A DNA stretch of 46,342 bases from CAYJCL01 sp964370475 (GTDB taxonomy: Bacteria > Bacillota_I > Bacilli_A > RF39 > UBA660): positions 1 through 46,342 of the forward strand of contig CAYJJI010000009.1 in NCBI GenBank assembly GCA_964370475.1, written 5' to 3'. This document shows positions 7,152-15,834 of this stretch, piece after piece. Each line of letters begins with the position of its first letter. The stretch's first letter is position 1. The notes below the pieces were generated by a model. The model was not told where the DNA came from. It made no database searches and saw nothing but the letters and a program-made list of their open reading frames with translations. Made by a program: the position numbers and the translations under genes.

Positions 7152-7638
7152 GTTAAAATTAATTACAGAAAATCATAATATCGATAATTATATAATATTT
7201 TATCAAAATATCGTAAATAAAATGAAAAATCCTGAGTGGCTAGGAATAATGTCAAGAGAAGATATAGAATATATAATAAGCAACGGCGGGAAATTATACA
7301 TCTATTGTTTGGATAATGAAATCGTCTGCTCAATGTTATATATTCCATGTTCAAAAAAACAATTAGAAAAGTTTAATTTAAATTTAAATTACCAAGAAGT
7401 AGGTGATTGTGGCCCAATAATGGTAAGTGAAAAATTCAGAGGAAACGACCTTCAAAAAGAAATGCTAAGACAATTAGAAAAAGATATGCTGAAATTAAAT
7501 ATAAAATATATTATAACAACTATTCATCCAGAAAATAAAATAAGTATTAAAAACTTTGAAATTATAAATTATAAATATAATAAAACTTTAAACTTAAAAA
7601 GAGGTTTAAGAAATTTATATATAAAGGAGATTAAATGA
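7138..7638 (+). CDS. GNAT-family N-acetyltransferase
   Basis: A 166-residue protein with GNAT-type layout: an early helix region, central strands (IYCLDNEIVCSMLYIPC), then GDCGPIMVSEKFRGNDLQKE (about 85-104), which corresponds to the strand-4 plus acetyl-CoA pyrophosphate-loop region (R/Q-x-x-G-x-G/A in the family, here degenerate as KFRGND). Next comes a helix and IITTIHPENKISIKNFE, typical of motif B. The start overlaps the upstream gene by 14 nt and the stop overlaps the PHP start by 4 nt, so all three are translationally coupled. The acceptor substrate is unknown. Confidence 0.75.
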   Translation: MKINELKLITENHNIDNYIIFYQNIVNKMKNPEWLGIMSREDIEYIISNGGKLYIYCLDNEIVCSMLYIPCSKKQLEKFNLNLNYQEVGDCGPIMVSEKFRGNDLQKEMLRQLEKDMLKLNIKYIITTIHPENKISIKNFEIINYKYNKTLNLKRGLRNLYIKEIK

Positions 7639-8489
7639 GTATAGTAGATCTACATATCCATACAAACTTCTCTGATGGAGAATATAGCATAGAAGATATA
7701 ATAAAAATGTCTAAAGAAAAAGAATTAGAGACTATTTCCATTACAGATCATGATACATTAAGTGGAATAAAATATATAGCAAAAAATATTAAAAATCCAG
7801 GAATAAATATTATTCCTGGAATAGAATTGACTTCAAATTACTTCAACGGAAAAATGCATATATTAGGCTATAATATAGATTATAACAATAAAAAAATTAA
7901 CGAACTTATCAATAAAACGAAAGAAAATTCAGTTCTCTATATCAAAGAAATATTAGAAATACTTAAAGAAAAACATAACATAGAATTTCCTAATGAAGAT
8001 GTCGAATTAGTATTACAACAAAATAAAAAAATGAATAGAGTAGATATAGCTATGCTACTAATAAAATACAGATATGTATCTTCAAACAAAGAAGCTTTCG
8101 ACAATTATTTAGACGAGATAAAACCTCTATTAAAAACAATAAAAAGTAACCCTCATCCAAAAGAATGTATTGAAGTAATTAATGCCTCTGGAGGAATAGC
8201 TGTATTAGCTCATCCAGTATATTTAGATCAAACAGATGAAGAACTAAAAAACATATTAGAAGAACTAATATCATATGGACTAAGAGGTATTGAAGTATAC
8301 AATTCAAGACATAGCAAAGAAGAAATAGATTATTATATTAACTTAGCAGAAAAATACAACTTAACGATAACTGGAGGATCTGATTATCATGGACCCAAAA
8401 CAACTCCTCAATATAAATTGGGAGAAATAACTAAAGATGGAACACATCCTGAAAAAATAAATGTAAAAAAATTAAAAAAATCTTGCTAA
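7635..8489 (+). CDS. PHP-domain phosphoesterase, TrpH-like (paralogue 1)
   Basis: A 284-residue polymerase-and-histidinol-phosphatase (PHP) domain enzyme. Metal ligands are visible as H7-x-H9 and D14 (VDLHIHTNFSDG), ITDHD (D38-H39), the PGIELT strand near residue 60, LAHP near 194 and GGSDYHG near 250. The closest described family is TrpH/YciV-type, which removes phosphate from 3',5'-bisphosphonucleotides or degrades short oligonucleotides from the 5' end. It is the last gene of the coupled hydrolase run and overlaps the GNAT gene by 4 nt (ATGA type). A paralogue lies at 15835-16737. Confidence 0.9.
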   Translation: MSIVDLHIHTNFSDGEYSIEDIIKMSKEKELETISITDHDTLSGIKYIAKNIKNPGINIIPGIELTSNYFNGKMHILGYNIDYNNKKINELINKTKENSVLYIKEILEILKEKHNIEFPNEDVELVLQQNKKMNRVDIAMLLIKYRYVSSNKEAFDNYLDEIKPLLKTIKSNPHPKECIEVINASGGIAVLAHPVYLDQTDEELKNILEELISYGLRGIEVYNSRHSKEEIDYYINLAEKYNLTITGGSDYHGPKTTPQYKLGEITKDGTHPEKINVKKLKKSC

Positions 8490-8511
8490 TAGAATTATAT
8501 TGTATTATACT
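8483..8511 (+). promoter_or_regulatory. Possible promoter for the 31-residue frame
   Basis: TTGCTA (8483-8488) is separated by 17 nt from TATACT (8506-8511). The -35 matches the consensus at four of six positions and the -10 at five of six. It overlaps the end of the PHP gene. Confidence 0.4.
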
Positions 8512-8528
8512 GAAAATGGTGATGGTTT

Positions 8529-8624
8529 ATGGACGCAAATATTAAAAACGATAAATTAAACAATAAAATTATTGCACCAAAATGCAACATTGTTGCATCA
8601 ATCACTAAAAATTTAAATTATTAA
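8529..8624 (+). CDS. Possible 31-residue small protein
   Basis: An ATG frame of 31 codons starting MDANIKNDKLNNKIIAPKC. GGTGATGG (8518-8525) would serve as ribosome binding site, a promoter-like pair lies just upstream, and the frame runs into a terminator (8623-8664), so it has the outline of a self-contained transcription unit. A perfect 17-nt dyad, ATGCAAC-ATT-GTTGCAT (8582-8598), lies inside it. Its small size makes a chance frame possible. The DNA could equally be a small RNA whose hairpin is the functional part. Confidence 0.35.
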   Translation: MDANIKNDKLNNKIIAPKCNIVASITKNLNY

Positions 8625-8664
8625 AAGAGAAACGGATATTTTTATGTACGTTTCTCTTTTTTTT
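8623..8664 (+). terminator. Rho-independent terminator
   Basis: A 12-bp stem, AAAAGAGAAACG / CGTTTCTCTTTT, with a 14-nt loop is followed by further T residues. Confidence 0.8.
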
Positions 8665-8711
8665 AATTAAGTTTAATTGGCTAATTTTTAGAAATAAAAG
8701 ACGGAGGAACT

Positions 8712-11700
8712 ATGAAAGAAATAGAAAAAATTAATGCACAAATAAAAGAATTAGAAAGAGAATTTGGCCAAACACATATGGAAATAAATCGCTTGAAAAA
8801 AGCAGATAATCCAAACAAAGAAATACTAGAAGAATTAAAACAAAAAAGAAAAAATATCAAAAAGAGAATTGAACTACTAACGGATTATAAAACAAAACTA
8901 CAATTAAACTTAATTAAACCAAAAACAAAAACAAAACCAAAAAAACACACAGTATATATAGAAGATTTATACAAAGAAATAACGAATCAATATCCTGAAA
9001 TGACGAATATAATAAATGACAAAATAAGAATGCATAAAACGATAAAAGATTTACAAAAAACTGCTAAGCTATTAAGAGACGATTTAAAAGAATTAGAATA
9101 TATAAAAGAGCCAGGACAAAAAGTAGCTCTCAAAATAATAGAAATTAAACAAAAATTAAAAGAGATGAATAAACAACTAAAACAATTAAATCAATATAAC
9201 TCTCTTAAGAATCAATCAGAAGAAAGAATAAATAAAAACACTACAGAAGAAAAGGAAAATCCAAAAGAACTAACTTATGTAGACTATCAATTAATCGCCA
9301 TGATAAATATGAATAAATTAGACCAACTAACTTCTAACCAACTATTCACGCAATATTCAATAATTATATATTCAGCATTACCAAATAAAGTAGAACTTTG
9401 TGAAAATATAATAAACCATATAGTAAATAAAAACCAAGATGAAGAACTAATGCGCAAAATAACTATATTTAATAAAAATTTCATTAGATCATCTAAAAAC
9501 TCAAAAAAAGAAGAAGATTTATTAAATTACATAAGAGATATTAACAAAAAAAATAACACTTTTAAAGTAAATTTAGCCATAAAATCTGGTGAAGAAGAAA
9601 TTCTATATGATAGATACAAAGAATTATTTACCGAACAAAACGAAGAAGCAATTAAAATTATATTGAATAACGAACCAATCGTCAAAGAAATATTAAGATT
9701 AATAAATAATACTCGATTAAACGACAGAGAAATAATAGAACAAATTAAAATTAAATGTCGATATGATGCAAAAAAACTAACAGAGTATATAGAAAAAATG
9801 CTTCAAAAAATTAATATAGATCAATCAAACGATGAAGTTGAGCATATAGGTATAGTTAAAAGAGATAAAAAATACAATTATATAATCTATGACAAGAAAA
9901 AATACCCAGTATCCAACAGATATTATTTAGAAGGTGATGTCATATCATTTAAAATGTATGGAAAACATGCATTTGCAAACAAAATAATAGATCGTAGTAA
10001 GACGAAATTTATCTGCGAAGCTAAAATGGAAAAAGGAGAGCTAAAATTAATTCCATTCTCTAGCGATCATAGAATTCCATTTAACTTTGATATAAAAGAA
10101 TATAAATATATCGTAGATGGAGACAGAGTTCTAATTGAATTAAGCAAAGAATTAATCAGTGGAAAGTATAATGGGAAATTCAAAGAACTTATTTGCAATA
10201 GTAGAGATATGGATTCAACTATTAAGACACTTTGTGCAATGTACGAATTTCCAATTGAATTTTCAAACGAAGCTCTTGATGAATTGAAAAATATCCCATT
10301 AAGGGTTTTTGAAAAAGACATGGTAAATAGAATAGATCTAAGAAACGAAATATTCTTTACTATAGATGGATCAGATACAAAAGATAGAGACGATGCAATT
10401 TCTATCAAAAGACTACCAAACGGACACTATTGCTTGAAAGTGGCAATATCACATGTATCTCATTATATTAAACCTACATCTGTAATTTATAAAGAAGCAC
10501 TAGATAGAGGAACAAGTGTCTACACACCAGGTGCGGTAAACCCTCAATTACCTCAGCAAATAACAAATGGAATTTGTTCATTAAATGAGAAAGTTGATAG
10601 ACTAGTAAAAGTAACGGAAATGATATTTAATGAAGAAGGTATTATTGTTGATAGTAAAATATACGATGGAGTAATCAACTCAAGAAAAGCATTTACTTAC
10701 GAAGAAGTAAATGAATATTTAAAAGATGCTCAAAAATCAGATAAATCACCATTATATAATAAGTTAATAATTTCAGAAGAACTATCATCGAAAATTAATA
10801 AACTAAAACATAGTAAAGGATATTTAAAACTACTATCAGAAGAAGTGTATTACCAAGTAGACGAAAATAAAAATATAAAATTTCTAAGAGAACGCGAAGC
10901 AGGCAAAAGTGAAGAAATAATAGAAAATTTCATGGTAAGTGCCAATAACATACAAGCAAGTACAGCAGTATCTAATGACTTATGGTTCATATATAGAAAT
11001 CACGAAGAAGCTGATGGTTCAAGAATAGCTAATGCTTTTAAAAAAATTAAAAGACTAAATGTTATAGATAAAAGTGTTTTAGAAAATTGTAAAAATTTAT
11101 CAGAAGTACTAAACGTATTACCAAATGATATAAATAAATATATTATAAGTAGAATAGTATTAAGATCTCTTTGTAAAGCACATTACTCTGTAAATAATAT
11201 GGGACATGCAGGATTATGTAGTAAAGCTTACAGCCATACAACGTCTCCAATAAGAAGAGGACCAGATTTAGTAAATCAAACAATACTAGATCTTGTAGAA
11301 AATAATCAAATAGTAATAGAAACATTCAATGCTGAAACATTAACAGAATTATCATCTCATTTCTCCGAAAGAGAAAGAGCATCAGATAAACTCGAAATAG
11401 CAGCAGAAGCAATCAAAGTTTTTGATTATTATAATAACAACGATATTAAAGAATTGAAAATGACAATTGTAGATATAGATCATGATAAAGCAACGATTAA
11501 AGCTAAAGGATTTCCAGAAGGGTCACTACCTATTGAAAATATATCGCAAACAGCTTACTTCGATCCAGCAAGAAATATAATTAGACAAACAGATACTAAT
11601 AAATGCTATCGAATAGGAGAAAAAATAAGTGTAAGACCTATCAATGTAAATAATTTAGGTATAATATATGAAATGGTAAATAAAGAACAAAAAAAGACCT

Positions 11701-11759
11701 ACGTCAAAACAAGAACAAATCAAAAAATGTATCCTTCTTCAAGAACAAAAAACAATTAA
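8712..11759 (+). CDS. RNase II/R-family exoribonuclease with a long helical N-terminal extension
   Basis: A 1015-residue 3'-5' exoribonuclease of the RNB family. The catalytic block is intact, with the four metal-binding aspartates D552, D558, D560 and D561 (TIDGSDTKDRDDA). It is followed by VAISHVSHYI, RGTSVYTPGAVNP, NGICSLN and SPIRRGPDLVNQ (about 844), where most relatives have SPIRRYPDL. Cold-shock-like beta segments occupy about 375-530, and a degenerate S1-like domain may occupy the C-terminal ~90 residues. Residues 1-375 are not typical of RNase R: the first ~185 are strongly coiled-coil and Lys/Glu-rich, followed by a further helical region. Bacillus-type RNase R is near 780 residues, so this is a large addition. 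The ribosome binding site is GGAGG. Confidence 0.88.
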   Translation: MKEIEKINAQIKELEREFGQTHMEINRLKKADNPNKEILEELKQKRKNIKKRIELLTDYKTKLQLNLIKPKTKTKPKKHTVYIEDLYKEITNQYPEMTNIINDKIRMHKTIKDLQKTAKLLRDDLKELEYIKEPGQKVALKIIEIKQKLKEMNKQLKQLNQYNSLKNQSEERINKNTTEEKENPKELTYVDYQLIAMINMNKLDQLTSNQLFTQYSIIIYSALPNKVELCENIINHIVNKNQDEELMRKITIFNKNFIRSSKNSKKEEDLLNYIRDINKKNNTFKVNLAIKSGEEEILYDRYKELFTEQNEEAIKIILNNEPIVKEILRLINNTRLNDREIIEQIKIKCRYDAKKLTEYIEKMLQKINIDQSNDEVEHIGIVKRDKKYNYIIYDKKKYPVSNRYYLEGDVISFKMYGKHAFANKIIDRSKTKFICEAKMEKGELKLIPFSSDHRIPFNFDIKEYKYIVDGDRVLIELSKELISGKYNGKFKELICNSRDMDSTIKTLCAMYEFPIEFSNEALDELKNIPLRVFEKDMVNRIDLRNEIFFTIDGSDTKDRDDAISIKRLPNGHYCLKVAISHVSHYIKPTSVIYKEALDRGTSVYTPGAVNPQLPQQITNGICSLNEKVDRLVKVTEMIFNEEGIIVDSKIYDGVINSRKAFTYEEVNEYLKDAQKSDKSPLYNKLIISEELSSKINKLKHSKGYLKLLSEEVYYQVDENKNIKFLREREAGKSEEIIENFMVSANNIQASTAVSNDLWFIYRNHEEADGSRIANAFKKIKRLNVIDKSVLENCKNLSEVLNVLPNDINKYIISRIVLRSLCKAHYSVNNMGHAGLCSKAYSHTTSPIRRGPDLVNQTILDLVENNQIVIETFNAETLTELSSHFSERERASDKLEIAAEAIKVFDYYNNNDIKELKMTIVDIDHDKATIKAKGFPEGSLPIENISQTAYFDPARNIIRQTDTNKCYRIGEKISVRPINVNNLGIIYEMVNKEQKKTYVKTRTNQKMYPSSRTKNN

Positions 11760-11775
11760 TATAATTGTTTTTTTA
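11751..11775 (+). terminator. Rho-independent terminator after the RNB gene
   Basis: The stem AACAATTA / TAATTGTT with loop ATA is followed by a T tract. It begins just before the stop codon of the exoribonuclease gene. Confidence 0.75.
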
Positions 11776-11800
11776 ATTTATAGACTAAAAACCTAAAATT

Positions 11801-11809
11801 TGATAAAAT
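11801..11809 (+). promoter_or_regulatory. Extended -10 box for the hydrogenase operon
   Basis: TGATAAAAT (hexamer 11804-11809) lies 24 nt before the hydC start. TAGACT at 11781-11786 is a possible -35 with 17-nt spacing (four of six matches). Confidence 0.5.
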
Positions 11810-11833
11810 GAATTTACAATAAAGGAGTAATAT

Positions 11834-12292
11834 ATGATAAATAATATCTTAAACAAATATAATAAAGATCAAAGTAATCTTATAGAAATACTTAATGAAG
11901 TTCAAGACTTAGAAGGGTATATAAGTTTAGATAATCAAAAAGAAATAGCAAATTACTTGAATATGGAACTAGCATCTATATATAGTGTAATAACATTTTA
12001 TTCAAGATTTACTCTAGAACCTAATGGTAAATATAACTTATCTATATGTATGGGTACAGCCTGCTACGTTAAGGGAGCTAAAGCGTTGCAAGACCATTTA
12101 GAAAAAGTACTAAATATAAAAGTAGGTGAAACGACAGAAGATAAACTATTTAAAATAGTTGAAAACAGATGTGTAGGAGCTTGTTCACTAGCACCAGTAT
12201 TATTAGTAAATGAAGAAATTTATGGAAACTGTACAAAAGAAAAGTTAGATGAAATAATTAACGATATAAGGAGCAGTAATAATGTTAGATAA
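11834..12292 (+). CDS. hydC: [FeFe] hydrogenase subunit, NuoE-like thioredoxin-fold [2Fe-2S] protein
   Basis: A 152-residue NuoE/HydC-like subunit that carries electrons between the flavin subunit and the catalytic subunit. A helical N-terminal half (NEVQDLEGYIS, SIYSVITFYSRF) is followed by the thioredoxin-like domain holding a [2Fe-2S] cluster through C72-x4-C77 (SICMGTACYV) and C113-x3-C117 (ENRCVGACSLAP). The start has AAAGGAG nine bases upstream. Its end overlaps the next gene by 11 nt. The three-gene order small-flavin-catalytic is that of NAD(H)-linked, usually electron-bifurcating, trimeric [FeFe] hydrogenases. Confidence 0.9.
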   Translation: MINNILNKYNKDQSNLIEILNEVQDLEGYISLDNQKEIANYLNMELASIYSVITFYSRFTLEPNGKYNLSICMGTACYVKGAKALQDHLEKVLNIKVGETTEDKLFKIVENRCVGACSLAPVLLVNEEIYGNCTKEKLDEIINDIRSSNNVR

Positions 12293-14066
12293 AATAAGAG
12301 CAACAAAGTTGCAAGAAAGACATATTCTAGTATGCTCAGATACAGGATGTGTAGCATCTAAATCACTTAGTATTTTAGAAGAACTTAGAAAACTCTCAAA
12401 AAACATAAAAATAATTAAAACTGGTTGTTTAGGCCTATGTTCGAAAGGTCCTTTTGTAATTATAAAACCAGAAAATATCTGCTATGGAAAAGTTACTGTG
12501 AACGATTGTCAAGAAATAATCAACTATACAAATGAACACAAAGTATTAGAAAGATTACTAGTAAAAGACTTAGATGGAAAAATAGCAGAAAAACTAGATG
12601 AATTATCATTTTATCAAAAACAAAACCGAAATGTTTTAAATTTATGTGGAGTTATAAATCCTGAAAGTATAGATGATTATATCCAACACGACGGTTATAA
12701 AGCTCTAGAAAAGTCACTAAACTTAAAAAGCGAAAATATAATTTATGAATTAATAGATTCTAAACTAAGAGGTCGAGGAGGAGCAGGATTTCCAACAGGA
12801 ATAAAATGGCGTAGTGCATACCTTGAAAAAAATCCCACAAAGTACATCATCTGTAACGCAGATGAAGGAGACCCAGGAGCATTCATGGATAGGTCTATTT
12901 TAGAAGGTTGCCCTCATAAAGTCCTAGAAGCAATGACCATCGCAGGATATACAATAAAAGCCAATAAAGGGTATATTTATATTAGAGCAGAATATCCTAG
13001 CGCAGTAAAGAGATTGAAATTAGCAATAAAACAAGCCTACGAATATAACTTATTAGGTAAAAACATTTTAAATTCCAATTTTGATTTCGATTTAGAAATA
13101 AGACTTGGAGCAGGAGCTTTCGTTTGTGGAGAAGAAACAGCGCTTCTAGAATCTATTGAAGGTAAAAGAGGAACTCCAAGAGGAAAACCTCCTTATCCAA
13201 CATCTAAAGGTTTATGGGGATGTCCCACAGTAATAAATAACGTAGAAACACTAGCAAACATCCCAGATATAATTCTAAAAGGAAGCAGTGAATATAAAAA
13301 AATAGGAACTAAACTATCAGGAGGAACAAAAGTTTTTGCTCTTGGTGGAAATGTCGAAAATACAGGCTTAGTAGAAGTTCCTATAGGAATATCACTAAGA
13401 GAAATAATATTCGATATCGGTGGAGGAATACCTAATAACAAAAAATTTAAAGCAGCTCAAACAGGTGGTCCATCTGGAGGTTGTATACCAGAATCACTAT
13501 TAGATCTAAAAGTTGATTATGAAGATTTAAAAAATGTCGGATCTATGATGGGATCTGGAGGATTAATAGTTATGGATGACACCAAATGTATGGTATCCCT
13601 AGCAAAATTTTACCTTGATTTTTCAGTTAATGAAAGTTGCGGAAAATGCACACCATGTCGAATCGGAACAAAAAGAATGCATGAAATTCTAGAAAGAATA
13701 ACTACAGGAAAATCATCATTAAAAGAACTAGAAGAATTAGAAAACTTAGCAAACAACATTGTGAAAACTAGCGTGTGCGGTTTAGGTCAAAGTGCTCCAA
13801 ATCCAGTTTTAAGCACTCTGAAATATTTTAAAGAAGAGTATATAAATCACATAAAAAACCACCACTGCGAAGCAGGGGAATGCTCATTATCTAATGAAAT
13901 TGTTATTAAAGAAAAATTATGTAAATCATGTGGATTATGTCAAAAAGTATGCCCAGTAAACGCTATAAAAGGTGAAAACAAAGAAATAAGAACAATTGAT
14001 CAACAAATATGCATTAAATGCAAAGCTTGTCTTAATAGCTGTCCATTTAAGGCAATAGAGGGATAA
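12282..14066 (+). CDS. hydB: [FeFe] hydrogenase flavin subunit, NuoF-like
   Basis: A 594-residue NADH-binding subunit. Domain order is an N-terminal thioredoxin-like [2Fe-2S] domain (C18, C23, C49, C53), then the NuoF core with the Gly-rich NAD/FMN segments (LRGRGGAGFPTGIKW; CNADEGDPGAFMDR; GAGAFVCGEETALLES), then the [4Fe-4S] site ESCGKCTPCRIG, and a C-terminal 2x[4Fe-4S] ferredoxin domain (CKSCGLCQKVCP and CIKCKACLNSCP). This architecture is typical of HydB/HndC, which oxidises or reduces NAD(P)H and exchanges electrons with ferredoxin in bifurcating complexes (family knowledge). It overlaps hydC by 11 nt and ends 2 nt before hydA, so the three form one transcription and translation unit. 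Confidence 0.92.
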   Translation: MLDKIRATKLQERHILVCSDTGCVASKSLSILEELRKLSKNIKIIKTGCLGLCSKGPFVIIKPENICYGKVTVNDCQEIINYTNEHKVLERLLVKDLDGKIAEKLDELSFYQKQNRNVLNLCGVINPESIDDYIQHDGYKALEKSLNLKSENIIYELIDSKLRGRGGAGFPTGIKWRSAYLEKNPTKYIICNADEGDPGAFMDRSILEGCPHKVLEAMTIAGYTIKANKGYIYIRAEYPSAVKRLKLAIKQAYEYNLLGKNILNSNFDFDLEIRLGAGAFVCGEETALLESIEGKRGTPRGKPPYPTSKGLWGCPTVINNVETLANIPDIILKGSSEYKKIGTKLSGGTKVFALGGNVENTGLVEVPIGISLREIIFDIGGGIPNNKKFKAAQTGGPSGGCIPESLLDLKVDYEDLKNVGSMMGSGGLIVMDDTKCMVSLAKFYLDFSVNESCGKCTPCRIGTKRMHEILERITTGKSSLKELEELENLANNIVKTSVCGLGQSAPNPVLSTLKYFKEEYINHIKNHHCEAGECSLSNEIVIKEKLCKSCGLCQKVCPVNAIKGENKEIRTIDQQICIKCKACLNSCPFKAIEG

Positions 14067-14068
14067 TT

Positions 14069-15796
14069 ATGATAAAAATAAATAATATAGAATATAACAA
14101 TAATGAAAATGAAACAATATTAGATATAGCTAGAAAAAATAACATTTATATCCCAACATTATGTTTTTTAAAAAATGTTAATACTTCAGCCGATTGCAGA
14201 ATGTGTCTAGTGGAATATAATAACAACTTATACTCATCATGTAATTTACAAGCCAAAGACGGTATGGAAATTTTTACAGATACAAAAAATGTAACAGATG
14301 CTAGAACTACAATATTAAATTTGATAGTATCAAACCACCATTTCGATTGCAATAATTGCTCAAGAGAAGGTAAATGTGAATTAAAAACTATTATGAATAA
14401 ATATGATGTACAAAACAGCATTTATAAAGGAAGTAAAAACAATCATGAAATTGATAACAATTCACCATCAGTAGTAAAAGATTTTAATAAATGTATATTA
14501 TGTAAAAGATGTACTAAAACTTGTGATGATATCCAAGATATAAGAGCAATTGAAGTAAGTAAAAGAGGATTCGATAGCCAAATAAGTACAACAAATAACA
14601 TCTCATTAAAAGATTCAAATTGTACATATTGTGGTCAATGTATTAATAATTGTCCTACCGGAGCCCTAAGAGAAAAAAGCAGCAAAGAAATAGTAAAAGA
14701 AGCACTAAGTAGTGATAAAATAACATTTGTTCAAACAGCACCATCAATAAGAGTGGCGCTAGGAGAAGAATTTGGTCTACCAATAGGTACGAACGTTACA
14801 GGTAAGATGGTAACAGCACTAAAACATTTAGGTTTTGATAAAGTATTCGATACAAATGTTGGAGCAGATTTCACTATTATGGAAGAAGCAACAGAATTAA
14901 TAAATAGAATTAAAAACAACAAAACTTTACCAATGATTACATCATGCTCACCAGCATGGGTGAGAATGTTTGAAAAAAATTATCCAACATTATTAGAGCA
15001 TATTTCTTCTTGTAAATCACCACATCAAATGTTAGGAGCATTAATAAAAACATATTACGCAGAAACAATGAATATTCAGACATCAAAAATATTTAATATT
15101 TCAATAATGCCATGCACCTCAAAAAAAGTAGAAATTGAAAGACCACAAAATAAAGTTGATGACAATAGCGATATAGATGCAGTTCTAACAACAAGAGAGT
15201 TAGCTAAAATGATCAAAGAAGCAAACATTGATTTTGTGAATTTAGAAGAATCAATGTTTGATAATCCCCTAGGTGAAGCAACAGGTGCCGGTGCAATATT
15301 TGGAAGCTCTGGCGGAGTTATGGAAGCAGCTCTAAGAACTGCAAAAAGTTTACTTGGAGAAAAAGATTCGAAAATAATATTTAATGAAATAAGAGGAGAA
15401 AAAGGAATAAAAGAAGCAACAATAAAAATCAACGAAAATAATTATAATATTGTTGTTGCAAGCGGACTAAGAAACGCCAAAAAAATCCTAGAAGAAATAA
15501 AAAATGGTCAATCTAAATACCACTTTATAGAAATAATGGCTTGTCCAGGAGGCTGTATAATGGGTGGAGGACAACCAATAGTAAACAGCGAAATAAAACA
15601 CAATACAGACGTAAGAAGCTTGAGAGCAAATGCTATGTATCAAATAGATGAAAAAAGCCAATACCGTAGATCTCACGAAAATCCAATTCTAAAAAAGATT
15701 TATCAAGATTATTTAAAAACACCTGGAGAAGGTATTGCTCATAAATTATTACATACTACATACGAAAAACAAGAAAAATATAATTTTACTAAATAA
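14069..15796 (+). CDS. hydA: [FeFe] hydrogenase catalytic subunit
   Basis: A 575-residue catalytic subunit of CpI-like length. The N-terminal [2Fe-2S] domain has C32, C43, C46 and C58, followed by a His-ligated [4Fe-4S] site (H90, C94, C97, C103). Two ferredoxin clusters follow (C142, C145, C148, C152 and C185, C188, C191, C195). H-cluster motifs are L1 TSCSPAW (291-297), L2 MPCTSKK (C349) and L3 EIMACPGGCIMGGGQP. L1 has Ser294 where the best-studied enzymes have a second Cys (TSCCPxW). The C-terminus carries the conserved YRRSHENPILKKIY and PGEGIAHKLLH. It catalyses reversible H2 formation. No HydE, HydF or HydG maturase gene is in the window, although the enzyme needs them. Confidence 0.93.
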   Translation: MIKINNIEYNNNENETILDIARKNNIYIPTLCFLKNVNTSADCRMCLVEYNNNLYSSCNLQAKDGMEIFTDTKNVTDARTTILNLIVSNHHFDCNNCSREGKCELKTIMNKYDVQNSIYKGSKNNHEIDNNSPSVVKDFNKCILCKRCTKTCDDIQDIRAIEVSKRGFDSQISTTNNISLKDSNCTYCGQCINNCPTGALREKSSKEIVKEALSSDKITFVQTAPSIRVALGEEFGLPIGTNVTGKMVTALKHLGFDKVFDTNVGADFTIMEEATELINRIKNNKTLPMITSCSPAWVRMFEKNYPTLLEHISSCKSPHQMLGALIKTYYAETMNIQTSKIFNISIMPCTSKKVEIERPQNKVDDNSDIDAVLTTRELAKMIKEANIDFVNLEESMFDNPLGEATGAGAIFGSSGGVMEAALRTAKSLLGEKDSKIIFNEIRGEKGIKEATIKINENNYNIVVASGLRNAKKILEEIKNGQSKYHFIEIMACPGGCIMGGGQPIVNSEIKHNTDVRSLRANAMYQIDEKSQYRRSHENPILKKIYQDYLKTPGEGIAHKLLHTTYEKQEKYNFTK

Positions 15797-15834
15797 AAGG
15801 ATTATAAAAAAATATACAATAGGAGATTAACAAA

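Noticed and set aside
7796..7820. 11-bp perfect inverted repeat inside the first PHP gene
   Set aside because: It arises from the repeated P-G-I coding in a conserved PHP segment. Stems of this length with mostly A-T pairs are expected about once or twice by chance in a window this size and composition.
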